DNA from: CAIYZT01 sp031385445
GTDB taxonomy: Bacteria > Pseudomonadota > Alphaproteobacteria > Rhodobacterales > Rhodobacteraceae
Direction of reading: 5' to 3'
Assembly: GCA_031385445.1 (NCBI GenBank)
Contig: JANNBM010000043.1
Location: 1 to 64,000, forward strand
Length of the DNA stretch: 64,000 nucleotides
Below are positions 1-8,759 of this stretch, one piece after another; position 1 is the first letter of the stretch, and every line of letters starts with the position of its first letter. Position numbers and translations under genes: made by a program. Below the pieces are notes generated by a model, which worked only from the letters and a program-made list of their open reading frames with translations, had not been told where the DNA came from and ran no database searches.

Positions 1-275
1 TCATGTTCAAAGGCGTCGAAATAAATTACTTCGGCCTTGCCACCCAACTCCATTTTGTGCGCCCCCGCCCACAGCTTCAGGAAATGCGACTTCCCACTTC
101 CCCATCCGCCGTCAAGGGCGATTACCAAGGGCTGGTCGAACCGGTCCACAAGGTCTGTCAGCTTTTGCCCAAGGGGCTTGCGGCCAAGAACATCATAGGG
201 CCGCCCGTCCTTGTCCTTGCTGTCAAATCCAACCGTGCCAACCTCAAATACCGGGTCTTCGGGAAACACCTTCAT
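1..275 (-). CDS. KAP-family P-loop NTPase, N-terminal fragment (runs off the left edge)
   Basis: The reverse strand opens with ATG at 275 and stays open for 91 codons to the window edge, so only the N-terminus is visible. Residues 48-63 read as a beta strand followed by a Walker A loop, GGWGSGKS at about 56-63, then a helix with HFLKLWA. The layout DVLGR...Q.L..L....QPLVIALDGGWGSGKS is typical of KAP NTPases, a STAND-like membrane-associated ATPase group that includes phage-exclusion proteins such as PifA. Walker B and membrane segments would lie outside the window. It diverges from nadD with only 44 bases between start codons. Family assignment is by motif; function is unknown. Confidence 0.7.
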   Translation of the reverse strand, partial: MKVFPEDPVFEVGTVGFDSKDKDGRPYDVLGRKPLGQKLTDLVDRFDQPLVIALDGGWGSGKSHFLKLWAGAHKMELGGKAEVIYFDAFEH

Positions 276-319
276 TTTCGCACTCCACGTCTTACAAAAG
301 ATCGACTAGCCATAGGGGC

Positions 320-928
320 ATGAAACTTGGGTTTCCAATCGCCTGCAAGGGTATGGTCATCGGCCTTCTGGGTGGATCGTTTGATCCTGCCCACGAGGGC
401 CATGTGCATATCACGCGGGAGGCGATCAAACGGATGGGGCTGGACCGGGTGTGGTGGCTGGTGACGCCTGCGAACCCGCTGAAGGCGCGGCAGCCTGCGC
501 CGATGGAAGAGCGGCTTGCGCGGGCGCGGGCAGTGATGGGCGATCCTCGGGTGGTGATCACTGATCTGGAAAGGCGTCTGGGCACGGTGCGCACGGCGGA
601 CACCATCAAGCGGCTCAAGGCGATCTATCCGGGGGTGACGTTTGTCTGGCTGATGGGGGCGGACAATCTGGTGCAGTTTCACAAATGGGGCCGCTGGCAG
701 GATATTCTGAACGCGGTGCCAGTGGGGGTGCTGGCGCGGCCGGGGTCGGGGGTTGCGGCGCGGATGAGTGTGGCAGCGCGGATTTACCGTGAAAAACGGG
801 TCGGGCGGGGGGAGAATTTGCGCTGGAAGACCGCGCCTGCCTGGGTCTTCGTGAACCTTCCTTTGAACAGCGCCTCGTCTTCGGCCATTCGGGCCAAAGG
901 CATGTGGACACCCGGAGCACGCAGGTGA
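320..928 (+). CDS. nadD: Nicotinate-nucleotide adenylyltransferase
   Basis: NadD transfers AMP from ATP to nicotinate mononucleotide in NAD biosynthesis. The 202-residue protein has the nucleotidyltransferase loop GGSFDPAHEGHVHI at about 18-31 (with the HxGH motif), the segment WWLVTPANPLK that binds the pyridine nucleotide, MGADNLVQFHKW in the middle and the C-terminal SSSAIR motif that contacts ATP. Length fits the family. An ATG at 353 is an alternative start, but relatives often carry the short N-terminal extension, so 320 is kept. The stop overlaps the GTG of dacB as GTGA, suggesting translational coupling. Confidence 0.93.
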   Translation: MKLGFPIACKGMVIGLLGGSFDPAHEGHVHITREAIKRMGLDRVWWLVTPANPLKARQPAPMEERLARARAVMGDPRVVITDLERRLGTVRTADTIKRLKAIYPGVTFVWLMGADNLVQFHKWGRWQDILNAVPVGVLARPGSGVAARMSVAARIYREKRVGRGENLRWKTAPAWVFVNLPLNSASSSAIRAKGMWTPGARR

Positions 929-2415
929 GCCTTCCCAGACGCGCGCTATTGGCCGGGCTTCTGGGGGCGGCGGCGCTGCCGCTTTGGGCGCAGGACGCGG
1001 GGATTGCGCCGCGTGTTTCGCTGCGGCCAGAGCGGCGGCCAGCGCGGGGCGGGGCCGGGCCAAGTGAGGCGTTTGTCACGGCGGCCAAGCTGGGCGGCGA
1101 GGTTGGTTTTGCGGTGGCGGCGTTGGACGGCGGGGCGACGTTGGCCGAGCGTCACGCCGATGTGCGGATGCCGCCAGCTTCGACCGCGAAAACGCTGACC
1201 TCCCTGTACGCGCTGGAAAAGCTGGGGCCGGAGCATCAGTTTGAAACCCGGGTGATGCGGGTGGGGCCGGTGGCGAACGGGCGGCTGGACGGCGATCTGC
1301 TGCTGGTCGGCGGGGGCGATCCGAACCTTGACAGCGATCAGCTGGGCGATCTGGTGGCGGCGCTGGCGGCCACGGGGCTGCGCGAGGTGACGGGGCGGTT
1401 TATCGTGGTCGAAGGCGCGGTGCCGTTCCGCGAGCGGCTGGTGCGCGATCAGCCAGAGCAGGTCGGCTATAACCCGGCGCTGTCGGGGCTGAACCTGAAT
1501 TACAACCGGGTCTACTTTGAATGGACAAGGGTGGGAACGGGGGCGGGCGCGGGGTGGACCACGGCCGTTGATGCCCGCGGCGAGCGGTTTCGCCCGGCGA
1601 TTTCCGGTGTCGAAGTGGCGATTGCGGACCGCGATTTGCCGATCTTTACCTATGCGCGCGGCGAGGGTCTGGACCGCTGGAGCGTGGCCAATACCGCGCT
1701 GAATGACGCGGGCAGCCGCTGGTTGCCGGTGCGCGACCCAGCCGCCTATGGGGCGGCGGCGTTTGCCGCGCTTGCCCGCGCGCAGGGCATCACATTGCCG
1801 CCGCCGACGCGGCAGCGCGATGTGCCGCCGGGCGCGCGGGTGATCGTGGCGCATAAGGGCGAGGCGCTGAGCAAGGTTTTGCGCGACATGCTGAAGTTTT
1901 CGACCAACCTGACCGCAGAGGTGGTGGGCCTGACCGCAAGCGGTGCGGGCAGTGTGGAAGGGTCGGGCGCGGCGATGACGGTTTGGGCGCGGCGCGAACT
2001 GGGGGTGGAGATCAGCCTGCACGATCATTCGGGGCTGCACTCGGCGGACCGGGTCAGCGCGCGCGACATGCTGATGGTGATGATCCGCGCAAAGGGGCTG
2101 CGCCGGGGCGGGATGCTGGAAGATCTGATGCGCGAAACCGGGCTGGCGGATGCCGGGGGCAAAGAGCAAAAGGACGCCGCGACACGGGTGCATGCCAAAA
2201 GCGGCACGATGAATTTTGTCTCCGCGCTGGCAGGCTATGTGCGCAGGCCGGATGCGCCGCCGCTGGCCTTTGCCATCTTGTCGGGCGATGTGCCCCGGCG
2301 CGAGGCGGTGCCGGTTGACCAGCGCGAAGACCCGCAGGGCGCGGGGCCTTGGGTCAAACGGGCGCGGCGGATGCAGGGACAATTGATCGCCGCTTGGGCA
2401 AAGGATTTCGCCTGA
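925..2415 (+). CDS. dacB: D-alanyl-D-alanine carboxypeptidase/endopeptidase (PBP4 family)
   Basis: This is a low-molecular-mass penicillin-binding protein that trims peptidoglycan peptides in the periplasm. I chose the GTG at 925 because it overlaps the nadD stop as GTGA; a GTG at 904 in the same frame would add seven residues. The N-terminus has twin arginines and a hydrophobic stretch ending at about WAQ, so it is an export signal and possibly Tat-type. The three catalytic motifs are present: S-x-x-K as STAK near residue 86, S-x-N as STN in the middle and KSGT near the C-terminus. The roughly 496 residues match the PBP4/S13 family. Confidence 0.9.
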   Translation: MSLPRRALLAGLLGAAALPLWAQDAGIAPRVSLRPERRPARGGAGPSEAFVTAAKLGGEVGFAVAALDGGATLAERHADVRMPPASTAKTLTSLYALEKLGPEHQFETRVMRVGPVANGRLDGDLLLVGGGDPNLDSDQLGDLVAALAATGLREVTGRFIVVEGAVPFRERLVRDQPEQVGYNPALSGLNLNYNRVYFEWTRVGTGAGAGWTTAVDARGERFRPAISGVEVAIADRDLPIFTYARGEGLDRWSVANTALNDAGSRWLPVRDPAAYGAAAFAALARAQGITLPPPTRQRDVPPGARVIVAHKGEALSKVLRDMLKFSTNLTAEVVGLTASGAGSVEGSGAAMTVWARRELGVEISLHDHSGLHSADRVSARDMLMVMIRAKGLRRGGMLEDLMRETGLADAGGKEQKDAATRVHAKSGTMNFVSALAGYVRRPDAPPLAFAILSGDVPRREAVPVDQREDPQGAGPWVKRARRMQGQLIAAWAKDFA

Positions 2416-2560
2416 GGCGCTGCGGGGCCGCGAAACATTCCCTGGATCGAAAGGCGCTCGGTGGTCTGAATGGCCGGGCGGTGCAGGTGGCAGCCGACGT
2501 GCGGGTCAGCGCCACCTCGCTGGCGTGATCCGATTTTGGGCAGAGGGACATTTTTCATAA

Positions 2561-3069
2561 GGTGGGCCAAATGCCTTCGGGCGGCGGTGGCTTTTGTGGC
2601 TTGCGGGGCTGTTGGTGGGTTGGCTGATCTGGGGGCGCAAGAGGGGTTTGACGCCTGAAACCGCTGCGGGGGGATCTGTTGCGTGCGGGTGCCCGGGGCG
2701 CCTGCCGGTGCGACGGCGGCGTCGGCAGCGGGGCCTGTCTTGGCGGCTGCGGGGGGCAAAGCCTGCGGCCAAGCCAAAGACCTCCGCAAAGCCCAAAGAA
2801 CCGGCCAAGCCGAAACCCGTGACCGGCCCGCGCGGCGGCAAAGCGGATGATCTGAAGCTGATCAAGGGCGCCGGGCCGAAGAGAGAGGCGCTGTTGCACA
2901 AGGCGGGCATTTTTACTTTGACAAGATGGCGGCGCGCGGTGCCAAGGACGTGGCCCGGGACGGTGGGACCCTTGAAGATTTCAAAGGCCGCGCCCTCCGC
3001 GAAGACGGCTCGCAGCAGGTCCGCGTTCTGGTATCTGGAACGGTGCTGCGCAGGGGCGGCGAGAACTGA
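2561..3069 (+). pseudogene. Decayed helix-hairpin-helix (HHH) domain protein
   Basis: Pieces of one recognisable protein lie in two reading frames. A hydrophobic segment (WLLWLAGLLVGWLIW) from about 2588 is in frame 2. An Ala/Pro-rich linker from 2689 is in frame 1. A Lys/Pro-rich stretch and the HHH core DDLKLIKGAGPKREALLHKAG, ending at 2908, are back in frame 2. The rest of the domain (FYFDKMAARGAKDVA, then FKGRALRED) runs from 2911 in frame 1 to a stop at 3069. The last break is explained by loss of one T from a T run at 2910-2914. Rhodobacterales commonly carry a membrane-anchored HHH protein of this plan. At least three shifts argue for a true pseudogene. Confidence 0.65.
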
Positions 3070-3092
3070 GGCGCATCAAGGTCTGAAAATTC

Positions 3093-3124
3093 AAAAAGCC
3101 CCGGCGTCGCGCCGACCCCTTTTT
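3093..3124. terminator. Bidirectional terminator-like hairpin
   Basis: The inverted repeat CGGCG-TCG-CGCCG (3102-3114) is flanked by five A on the left and five T on the right, so it would act as a terminator on either strand. It lies between the convergent HHH remnant and the TerB-like gene. Confidence 0.6.
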
Positions 3125-3142
3125 GCCGGGCGTTTCCCCCGA

Positions 3143-3565
3143 TCAGGGCGTCATATGCCGCACCCGCGCGCCCCATTCGATCGCGGCGGCGTGCAGGCGG
3201 TCGACGGACAGCTCTTCGCGGATCTCTTCAAGCATGCGCAGTTCCAGCTCGTTGTGTTTGCCGTCGGCGGTGACAACATCGCAGGCCAGCGCATAGGCGG
3301 TTTCATTCAGCCGCTCGGGCAGGGCCGCCCGGATCAGGCCGAACAGCGCGTCCAGCCCATCTTCTTCTTCGAACAGGTCAAACACGATCTGGCTGACGCG
3401 GCGGATGCGGTCGGCATCATAGCCGGCAAAGACCGGCATATGGTTAACCATGCGCTGAATGGCGACAAGTTCCGCCGTGCGCATGTTCTCGTCCGAGGCC
3501 GAAGAGGCGACCATGACAGCGATCAGCGCGTCCTGGGGGGACATTGCGGGCAGGACGGCGTTCAT
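3143..3565 (-). CDS. TerB-like (tellurite-resistance family) protein
   Basis: The start is placed at the ATG at 3565 (MNAVLPAMSPQ) because an AAGGAAC ribosome site lies six bases upstream; a longer reading to 3622 has no such site. The 140-residue protein is mostly acidic helices. The repeated pattern DADRIRRVSQIVFDLFEEEDGLDAL followed by the loop VVTADGKHNELELRMLEEI resembles the helical repeat with an Asp-rich loop found in TerB and DjlA N-terminal domains. Members are small cytoplasmic proteins of uncertain function, sometimes metal-binding. No other ter genes are nearby, so tellurite resistance itself is not implied. Confidence 0.75.
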   Translation of the reverse strand: MNAVLPAMSPQDALIAVMVASSASDENMRTAELVAIQRMVNHMPVFAGYDADRIRRVSQIVFDLFEEEDGLDALFGLIRAALPERLNETAYALACDVVTADGKHNELELRMLEEIREELSVDRLHAAAIEWGARVRHMTP

Positions 3566-3708
3566 GGATCGGTTCCTTTGCTGTGCTGGCACGAATGTAA
3601 GGCCCGGCGAGCGGATCGGCAAGCGCGGTGCGCCCGCAAAGATTGACCCTTCGCACGGATGGCCTTAGACGGGCGCGGGCGGCCAACGGGGCCGAAAAGG
3701 GATTTGAC

Positions 3709-5289
3709 ATGACCAGTTTGCGCGACGCGGCGATGACATCGAAGGCCTGGCCCTTTGAAGAGGCGCGCGCGCTTGCAAAACGGTATGAAAAGAAGGCGCC
3801 GGAAAAGGGCTATGTGCTGTTTGAAACCGGTTATGGCCCGTCAGGTCTGCCGCATATCGGCACCTTTGGCGAGGTGGCGCGCACCACGATGATCCGCCGC
3901 GCGTTCGAGATGATCAGCGATATTCCAACCCGGCTGATCTGCTTTTCGGATGATGTGGACGGTATGCGCAAGGTGCCCGAAAACGTGCCGCAGCAGCAGA
4001 TGCTGCGCGGCTTCATGCAGATGCCGCTGACCTCGGTTCCTGATCCTTACGGCGAATATCCCAGCTTTGGCCATCATAACAACGCCATGCTGCGACGGTT
4101 TCTGGATACCTTTGGCTTCCAGTACGATTTCATTTCTGCAACCGAGTTCTACGCCTCGGGCCAGTTCGACGACACGCTGCGGATGGCGACTGAACGGTAT
4201 GACAAGATCATGGCGATCATGCTGGCGTCTTTGCGTGAAGAGCGGCAGCAGACCTATTCCTGTTTCCTGCCGATCCACCCTGAAACTGGCCGGGTGCTGT
4301 ATGTGCCGATGAAAAACGTCGATGCGGTGAACCACACCATCACATTTGACGACGAGACGGGCCGCGAATGGACGCTGCCAGTGACGGGTGGCAAGGTAAA
4401 ACTGCAATGGAAACCGGATTTTGGCGCGCGCTGGGCGGCGCTGGATGTGGACTTTGAAATGTATGGCAAGGACCATTCCACCAACACCCCGATCTATGAC
4501 GGCATCTGCGAGGTCTTGGGGGGGCGCAAGCCGAACCACATGTCCTACGAGCTGTTTTTGGACGACATGGGCCAGAAGATCAGCAAATCCAAAGGCAACG
4601 GCCTGACGATTGACGAATGGCTGACCTATGCCGCGACCGAATCCCTGTCCTATTTCATGTACCAAAAGCCGAAAACCGCGAAGCGGATGCATTTTGATGT
4701 GATCCCGCGCGCGGTGGATGAATACCACCAGCAGCTGCGCGCCTATGCTGCGCAAGACGCGGCGGGGCAGCTTGCCAATCCGGTCTGGCACATTCACGGC
4801 GGGCAGGTGCCGCAATCGAAAATGGTGGTGACGTTCGGGATGCTCTTGAACCTCGCCTCAGTCGCCGGGGCGACGGACGCCAAGGGGCTGTGGGGGTTCA
4901 TCCAGAAATATGCGCCGGACGCAAGCCCCGAGGGCAACCCCGATCTGGACGCCGCCGCAGGCTTTGCGGTGCGCTATTTCGCCGATAAAATCGCGCCGAC
5001 GCGGGTGTTCCGCTTGCCCAGCGAGATAGAGCGGGCGGCGATGGAGGATCTGCGGGCAAGGCTGGCGGCGTGGGACGGGCCAAAAGACGACGAAAGCCTG
5101 CAAACCATGGTGTTCGCCGTCGGCAAGGAACACGGGTTCGAGCCGCTGCGCGATTGGTTCAAGGCGCTTTACGAGGTGCTTCTGGGGGCCAGCGATGGGC
5201 CGCGTTTCGGCGGGTTTGTCGCGCTTTACGGTATACCCGAGACGGTGGCGCTGATCGACAAAGGGCTGTCGGGCGCGCTGGTGCATTGA
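3709..5289 (+). CDS. lysK: Lysyl-tRNA synthetase, class I
   Basis: This enzyme charges tRNA-Lys. The catalytic Rossmann fold shows the HIGH-type motif at GPSGLPHIGTFGEV near residue 45 and the KMSKS-type motif KISKSKGNG near residue 287, which together mark a class I enzyme rather than the class II LysS of most bacteria. Alphaproteobacteria typically use this version. I chose ATG 3709 (MTSLRDAAM) because the upstream extension is low-complexity, giving 526 residues, the family length. The gene stands alone, divergent from the TerB-like gene. Confidence 0.95.
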   Translation: MTSLRDAAMTSKAWPFEEARALAKRYEKKAPEKGYVLFETGYGPSGLPHIGTFGEVARTTMIRRAFEMISDIPTRLICFSDDVDGMRKVPENVPQQQMLRGFMQMPLTSVPDPYGEYPSFGHHNNAMLRRFLDTFGFQYDFISATEFYASGQFDDTLRMATERYDKIMAIMLASLREERQQTYSCFLPIHPETGRVLYVPMKNVDAVNHTITFDDETGREWTLPVTGGKVKLQWKPDFGARWAALDVDFEMYGKDHSTNTPIYDGICEVLGGRKPNHMSYELFLDDMGQKISKSKGNGLTIDEWLTYAATESLSYFMYQKPKTAKRMHFDVIPRAVDEYHQQLRAYAAQDAAGQLANPVWHIHGGQVPQSKMVVTFGMLLNLASVAGATDAKGLWGFIQKYAPDASPEGNPDLDAAAGFAVRYFADKIAPTRVFRLPSEIERAAMEDLRARLAAWDGPKDDESLQTMVFAVGKEHGFEPLRDWFKALYEVLLGASDGPRFGGFVALYGIPETVALIDKGLSGALVH

Positions 5290-5321
5290 TCCGATCCGCC
5301 CCAATCGGTCATTGACACTGC

Positions 5322-5351
5322 CCCCGAAGCGCGGCCTTTTTGCGCTCGGGG
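5322..5351. terminator. Hairpin after lysK
   Basis: CCCCGAAGCGC and GCGCTCGGGG can form about ten pairs with one bulged base around a T-rich loop. No T-tract follows, so it is a weak terminator candidate. Confidence 0.4.
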
Positions 5352-5368
5352 ATCAAGGACCGGGCTGA

Positions 5369-5908
5369 ATGGCGATTGACGTTTATCTCAAGTCATTTCT
5401 GGGCGGCGTGCCGGGCGGGGGCGACGCGGCAGGGGCGTTGGGCCTGTTTGCGACCTTTGGGGCGACGCGGGACGAATTCGGCGCGTGGCAGATCGAGCTG
5501 AGCGACGGTGTCGCCGCCGAAGTCACCGACCTGCAGGATCTAAGCGAGGCCGAGCCGGGCGATTTCATGTCCCTGTCCTGTCTGGTTCGCCTGTCAGAGC
5601 TGACCCCGCGCGGCGCCGATTTTCTGTTCGGTCTGGCGCAAAGCGGGCTTATGGCGGTCATCTATCCGTACGAAGACGCCCCCTTGGGCGCCTATGTGCT
5701 GGTCCCGATGGAGGTGGATCCGGCCGATTTGCCCGATGACGCGCTGTTCGATGCGGCGGAGGGCATCGAAAGCTCGAACGAGCTTTACGCCGCGCTGGAA
5801 CCGCTGCAGCTTGGCCGCTGGATGGTGGATGAGGGCGCGTTGACGCCGCGCCATCTGCCCCATGACGGGTTTTGGGCGCGGATCAAAGACTGGATCGCGG
5901 GCCGTTAG
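5369..5908 (+). CDS. Hypothetical acidic protein
   Basis: The 179-residue protein is acidic, has no signal peptide or membrane segment, and has no motif that I recognise. It begins MAIDVYLKSFLGG and contains a helical acidic stretch near 115-140 and a basic, Trp-containing tail (FWARIKDWIAGR). Codon use and GC match the neighbours, and the frame is intact, so it is likely real. It lies 79 bases after lysK and is followed by a convergent lipoprotein gene. A Rhodobacterales-restricted family is plausible. Confidence 0.7.
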   Translation: MAIDVYLKSFLGGVPGGGDAAGALGLFATFGATRDEFGAWQIELSDGVAAEVTDLQDLSEAEPGDFMSLSCLVRLSELTPRGADFLFGLAQSGLMAVIYPYEDAPLGAYVLVPMEVDPADLPDDALFDAAEGIESSNELYAALEPLQLGRWMVDEGALTPRHLPHDGFWARIKDWIAGR

Positions 5909-5942
5909 GTCAAATGGGGGGTATGCCCCAAAAGCCCGGGCG

Positions 5943-6332
5943 TCATTCAGGAAACTGGGCCTGACACTGCGCCACCATGGTTTGGCTTTGCGCGTATTGG
6001 CGCGCCTGCTGCTGGCGCAGGCTGGTCAACTTTGCCCGCTCTGCGTTCAGGTCCAGCGCGACGGGCTGCGTCACTTCGAAAGGCACATCTTCAAGGCACA
6101 TCTTTGGCTTTGGATTGGGCTTTTCTTCGGTCGGAAGGCGCGTGCAATCCACCCAGTCCTGTTTCAACTTTACCACGGTTTCCACCGCATATCCGCGCGC
6201 AAGATTGGCTTCGGTTTCAGCAATCAGCTGATCCACCACGCGCGCATCGCGGTTCGCGGCATGGATGCAGTTTTCCTGCGGGGTTCCGCAGGCGGTCAGG
6301 ATCAAAAGGGCAGGAAGCAGGATACGGTTCAT
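5943..6332 (-). CDS. Small lipoprotein of unknown function
   Basis: The start at 6332 (MNRILLPALLILTAC) gives a classic lipoprotein signal with lipobox L-T-A-C at residues 12-15, so Cys15 would be lipidated after cleavage; a further-upstream ATG would spoil this. The 129-residue protein has a coiled-coil-like C-terminal half (ERAKLTSLRQQQARQYAQ) and paired cysteines that could form disulfides in the periplasm. It is likely membrane-anchored on the periplasmic side. No function can be assigned. Confidence 0.8.
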   Translation of the reverse strand: MNRILLPALLILTACGTPQENCIHAANRDARVVDQLIAETEANLARGYAVETVVKLKQDWVDCTRLPTEEKPNPKPKMCLEDVPFEVTQPVALDLNAERAKLTSLRQQQARQYAQSQTMVAQCQAQFPE

Positions 6333-6504
6333 GGAGGGCTCGCTGAAGAAGGGCATGCGGCATCATGGGGCAAAACGCTTTGCTATGCGATATCAGGGCA
6401 TCTGCATAGAGTTTACAAAACCGCATCGCGTCGGGCGTTGAGGCGGGCCGGGCGAGGTGTTAGGGGTTGGCGACGCCGGGATGCAGGAAGTTGAGGGCCC
6501 TTAA

Positions 6505-7359
6505 ATGACGGATGTGTTTGAAGAACGAAAGGCGCGGGCTTCAGCGTGGTTCAAGGATTTGCGCGCGCAGATCGTGGCGGCGTTCGAGGCGCTGGAGGCA
6601 GAGGCCGGATCCCCCGCGCGGTTCGAGGTGACACCCACAACGCGCGAGGATGGCGGCGGCGGACTTATGAGCGTGCTGCGCGGCGGGCGGGTGTTTGAAA
6701 AGGTCGGCGTGAACTGGAGCGCGGTGCATGGCACGCTTGGCGTCAAGGCGCAGCAGGCGATGGCAGCGCGCGGTGTGCCGGGCATGCACAGCGACGCGCG
6801 CTTTTGGGCCAGCGGCATCTCGCTGGTGGCGCATATGACGAACCCGCATTGCCCAGCAGTGCACATGAACACCCGTATGTTCTGGACCCCGGGCGCAGCA
6901 TGGTTCGGCGGTGGGTCTGATCTGAACCCCTGCATCGAATACCCCGAGGATACGGCACATTTCCACGAAACGATGCGCGCCGCTTGCGATGCGCATGACG
7001 CCGGGTATTACGCCCGGTTCAAGGACTGGGCCGACACCTATTTCTTTATCCCGCACCGGGGCCGCGCCCGCGGTGTTGGCGGCATATTCTATGACGATCT
7101 GGACACCGGCAACTGGGAGGCCGACCTCGCCTTTACCCAAGATGTCGGCCGCGCCTTTTTGCCCGCTTTTGTGCCCTTGACGCAAAAGCGCTTTGGCGCG
7201 CCCTTTACCGAAGCGGACCGCGACATTCAGGCAATCCATCGCGGGCTTTATGCCGAATATAACCTTGTCTACGACCGGGGCACCAAGTTCGGCCTTGAAT
7301 CGGGGCATGACGCGAACGCCGTGTTGATGAGCCTGCCGCCCGTGGCCAAATGGACCTGA
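6505..7359 (+). CDS. hemF: Oxygen-dependent coproporphyrinogen III oxidase
   Basis: HemF uses O2 to decarboxylate coproporphyrinogen III twice, giving protoporphyrinogen IX for haem and bacteriochlorophyll. The 284-residue sequence is collinear with the family. Visible landmarks are GVNWSAVHG, the HMNTRMFW segment, WFGGGSDLNP with the substrate-binding loop, and HRGRARGVGGIFYDDLD. The protein is cytoplasmic. It overlaps the start of cobS by ten bases, so the two tetrapyrrole genes are probably co-translated. Confidence 0.95.
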   Translation: MTDVFEERKARASAWFKDLRAQIVAAFEALEAEAGSPARFEVTPTTREDGGGGLMSVLRGGRVFEKVGVNWSAVHGTLGVKAQQAMAARGVPGMHSDARFWASGISLVAHMTNPHCPAVHMNTRMFWTPGAAWFGGGSDLNPCIEYPEDTAHFHETMRAACDAHDAGYYARFKDWADTYFFIPHRGRARGVGGIFYDDLDTGNWEADLAFTQDVGRAFLPAFVPLTQKRFGAPFTEADRDIQAIHRGLYAEYNLVYDRGTKFGLESGHDANAVLMSLPPVAKWT

Positions 7360-8126
7360 GGCAGCGCTTGGGCGAAGAGGTGCCGGGCGTTCTGCTTGCC
7401 CTGCAGTTTCTGACGCGGCTGCCGGTGCCGGAACCGGAATATTCGGACGCAGCGATGAAGCGCAGTCCGGGGTTTTATCCGCTGGCGGGGTTGGCTGTGG
7501 GGGCGATCACGGCGGCGGTGTTCGTGGTTGCGGGGGCCCTGTTGCCACAAGCCATGGCGGCGCTGATCGCGGTGGGGGCGGGGCTGCTGGTGACGGGGGC
7601 GCTGCATGAAGACGGTTTTGCCGATCTTTGCGATGGGATTGGCGGCGCGCGCGGGGACCGGGCGCGGGCGCTTGAAATCATGCGCGACAGCCGGATCGGG
7701 GCGTTTGGAGCGATCGGTCTGGGGATGGCCTTGGCGCTGCGGATCACGGCGTTTGCGGTGCTGCCGTTTTGGGCTGTGCCCTTTGCCATGATCGCGAGCG
7801 CGGCCGCCTCGCGCGCATCGATGACGCGGGCGATGGCGGGGGCGGACTATGTGCGCGCACAGGGGGCAGGCTCGGCAGTGGCGGGGGCGATGGCGGATGC
7901 GGTTTTGCAGCGCGCGGTCGTCACCGGGGTCATCGCGCTGCTGATCTGCGCGCCGATGCTGGGGGTCTGGCCCGCGCTGACCGGCGCGCTTGGCCTTGCC
8001 GCCGCGCATCTGGGCATCCGCTGGATCTATGAGCCGCGCCTCGGCGGTTATACCGGCGATTGCCTTGGCTCGGTGCAGATTGTCAGTGAAATCGGGTTTC
8101 TGGTCGGCCTTTTGGCGGGGATGTAG
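7350..8126 (+). CDS. cobS: Adenosylcobinamide-GDP ribazoletransferase (cobalamin synthase)
   Basis: CobS joins adenosylcobinamide-GDP and alpha-ribazole in the last steps of vitamin B12 assembly and is an integral inner-membrane enzyme. The 258-residue protein opens with LALQFLTRLPVP, then has several hydrophobic helices, and carries the metal-binding signature LHEDGFADLCDGIGG with DRARALEIMRDSRIGAFG. The start overlaps hemF by ten bases. The partner cobU lies far away at 42.7 kb, so B12 genes are split across loci. Confidence 0.93.
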   Translation: MDLRQRLGEEVPGVLLALQFLTRLPVPEPEYSDAAMKRSPGFYPLAGLAVGAITAAVFVVAGALLPQAMAALIAVGAGLLVTGALHEDGFADLCDGIGGARGDRARALEIMRDSRIGAFGAIGLGMALALRITAFAVLPFWAVPFAMIASAAASRASMTRAMAGADYVRAQGAGSAVAGAMADAVLQRAVVTGVIALLICAPMLGVWPALTGALGLAAAHLGIRWIYEPRLGGYTGDCLGSVQIVSEIGFLVGLLAGM

Positions 8127-8129
8127 CGG

Positions 8130-8738
8130 GTGGATCTGGTCAGCCTTGCCCTCGCGCTTGCCGCCGCGTCCTTGGTGATCGAACTGACTCAGGGACCGAA
8201 CATGGCCTGGCTGGCGCTTTTAGCCGCGAGCGAGGGTCGCAGGCGCGGATTTGCGGCGGCGGCGGTGGCGGGGGTCGGGCTGGGCCTGATGGGCGGGGCG
8301 GCGGCGCTGGGTTTGGCGGCGCTTCTTCAGGCGCAGCCGGCGGTCTATCAGGCGCTGCGCTGGGCGGGGCTGATCTGTCTGCTTTGGCTGGCCGTTCAGG
8401 CGTGGCGCGGGGCCGAGGCGAAAGAGCGCGGCGCGGCGGGCAAAAGCGCCTTGCGCTGCTTTCGCCAAGGCGTGATCACCAATGTGTTTAATCCCAAGGC
8501 GGCGGTGTTTTATGTGACCGTGCTGCCGGGATTTTTGCCGCCAATGCCCGGATTGGGCGTGACAGCGGGATTTTCGGCGATTTATGTGGCGGTGGCGACA
8601 ATGGTGCATGGCGTGATCGTTGGGGCGGCGGGATCGGCGCGCAGCGCGCTGTCGGACCCAGCCCGCGTTGCCGCGGCGCGGCGGGTGACGGCTGTAATGC
8701 TGGTGGGTGTGGCGGTCTGGCTGTATGTGCGGACCTGA
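8130..8738 (+). CDS. LysE/RhtB-family amino-acid exporter
   Basis: This 202-residue protein has about six hydrophobic segments and the RhtB/LysE layout: an N-terminal helix with LTQGPNMAWLALLAASEGRRRG, a central amphipathic stretch and the conserved NVFNPKAAVFYVTVLPGF segment. Family members export amino acids or derivatives using the proton gradient. The start is GTG, three bases after the cobS stop, so it is in the same transcript. The substrate cannot be told from sequence. Confidence 0.88.
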   Translation: MDLVSLALALAAASLVIELTQGPNMAWLALLAASEGRRRGFAAAAVAGVGLGLMGGAAALGLAALLQAQPAVYQALRWAGLICLLWLAVQAWRGAEAKERGAAGKSALRCFRQGVITNVFNPKAAVFYVTVLPGFLPPMPGLGVTAGFSAIYVAVATMVHGVIVGAAGSARSALSDPARVAAARRVTAVMLVGVAVWLYVRT

Positions 8739-8759
8739 ACCAAAGTTGGAGAAAAGTAG

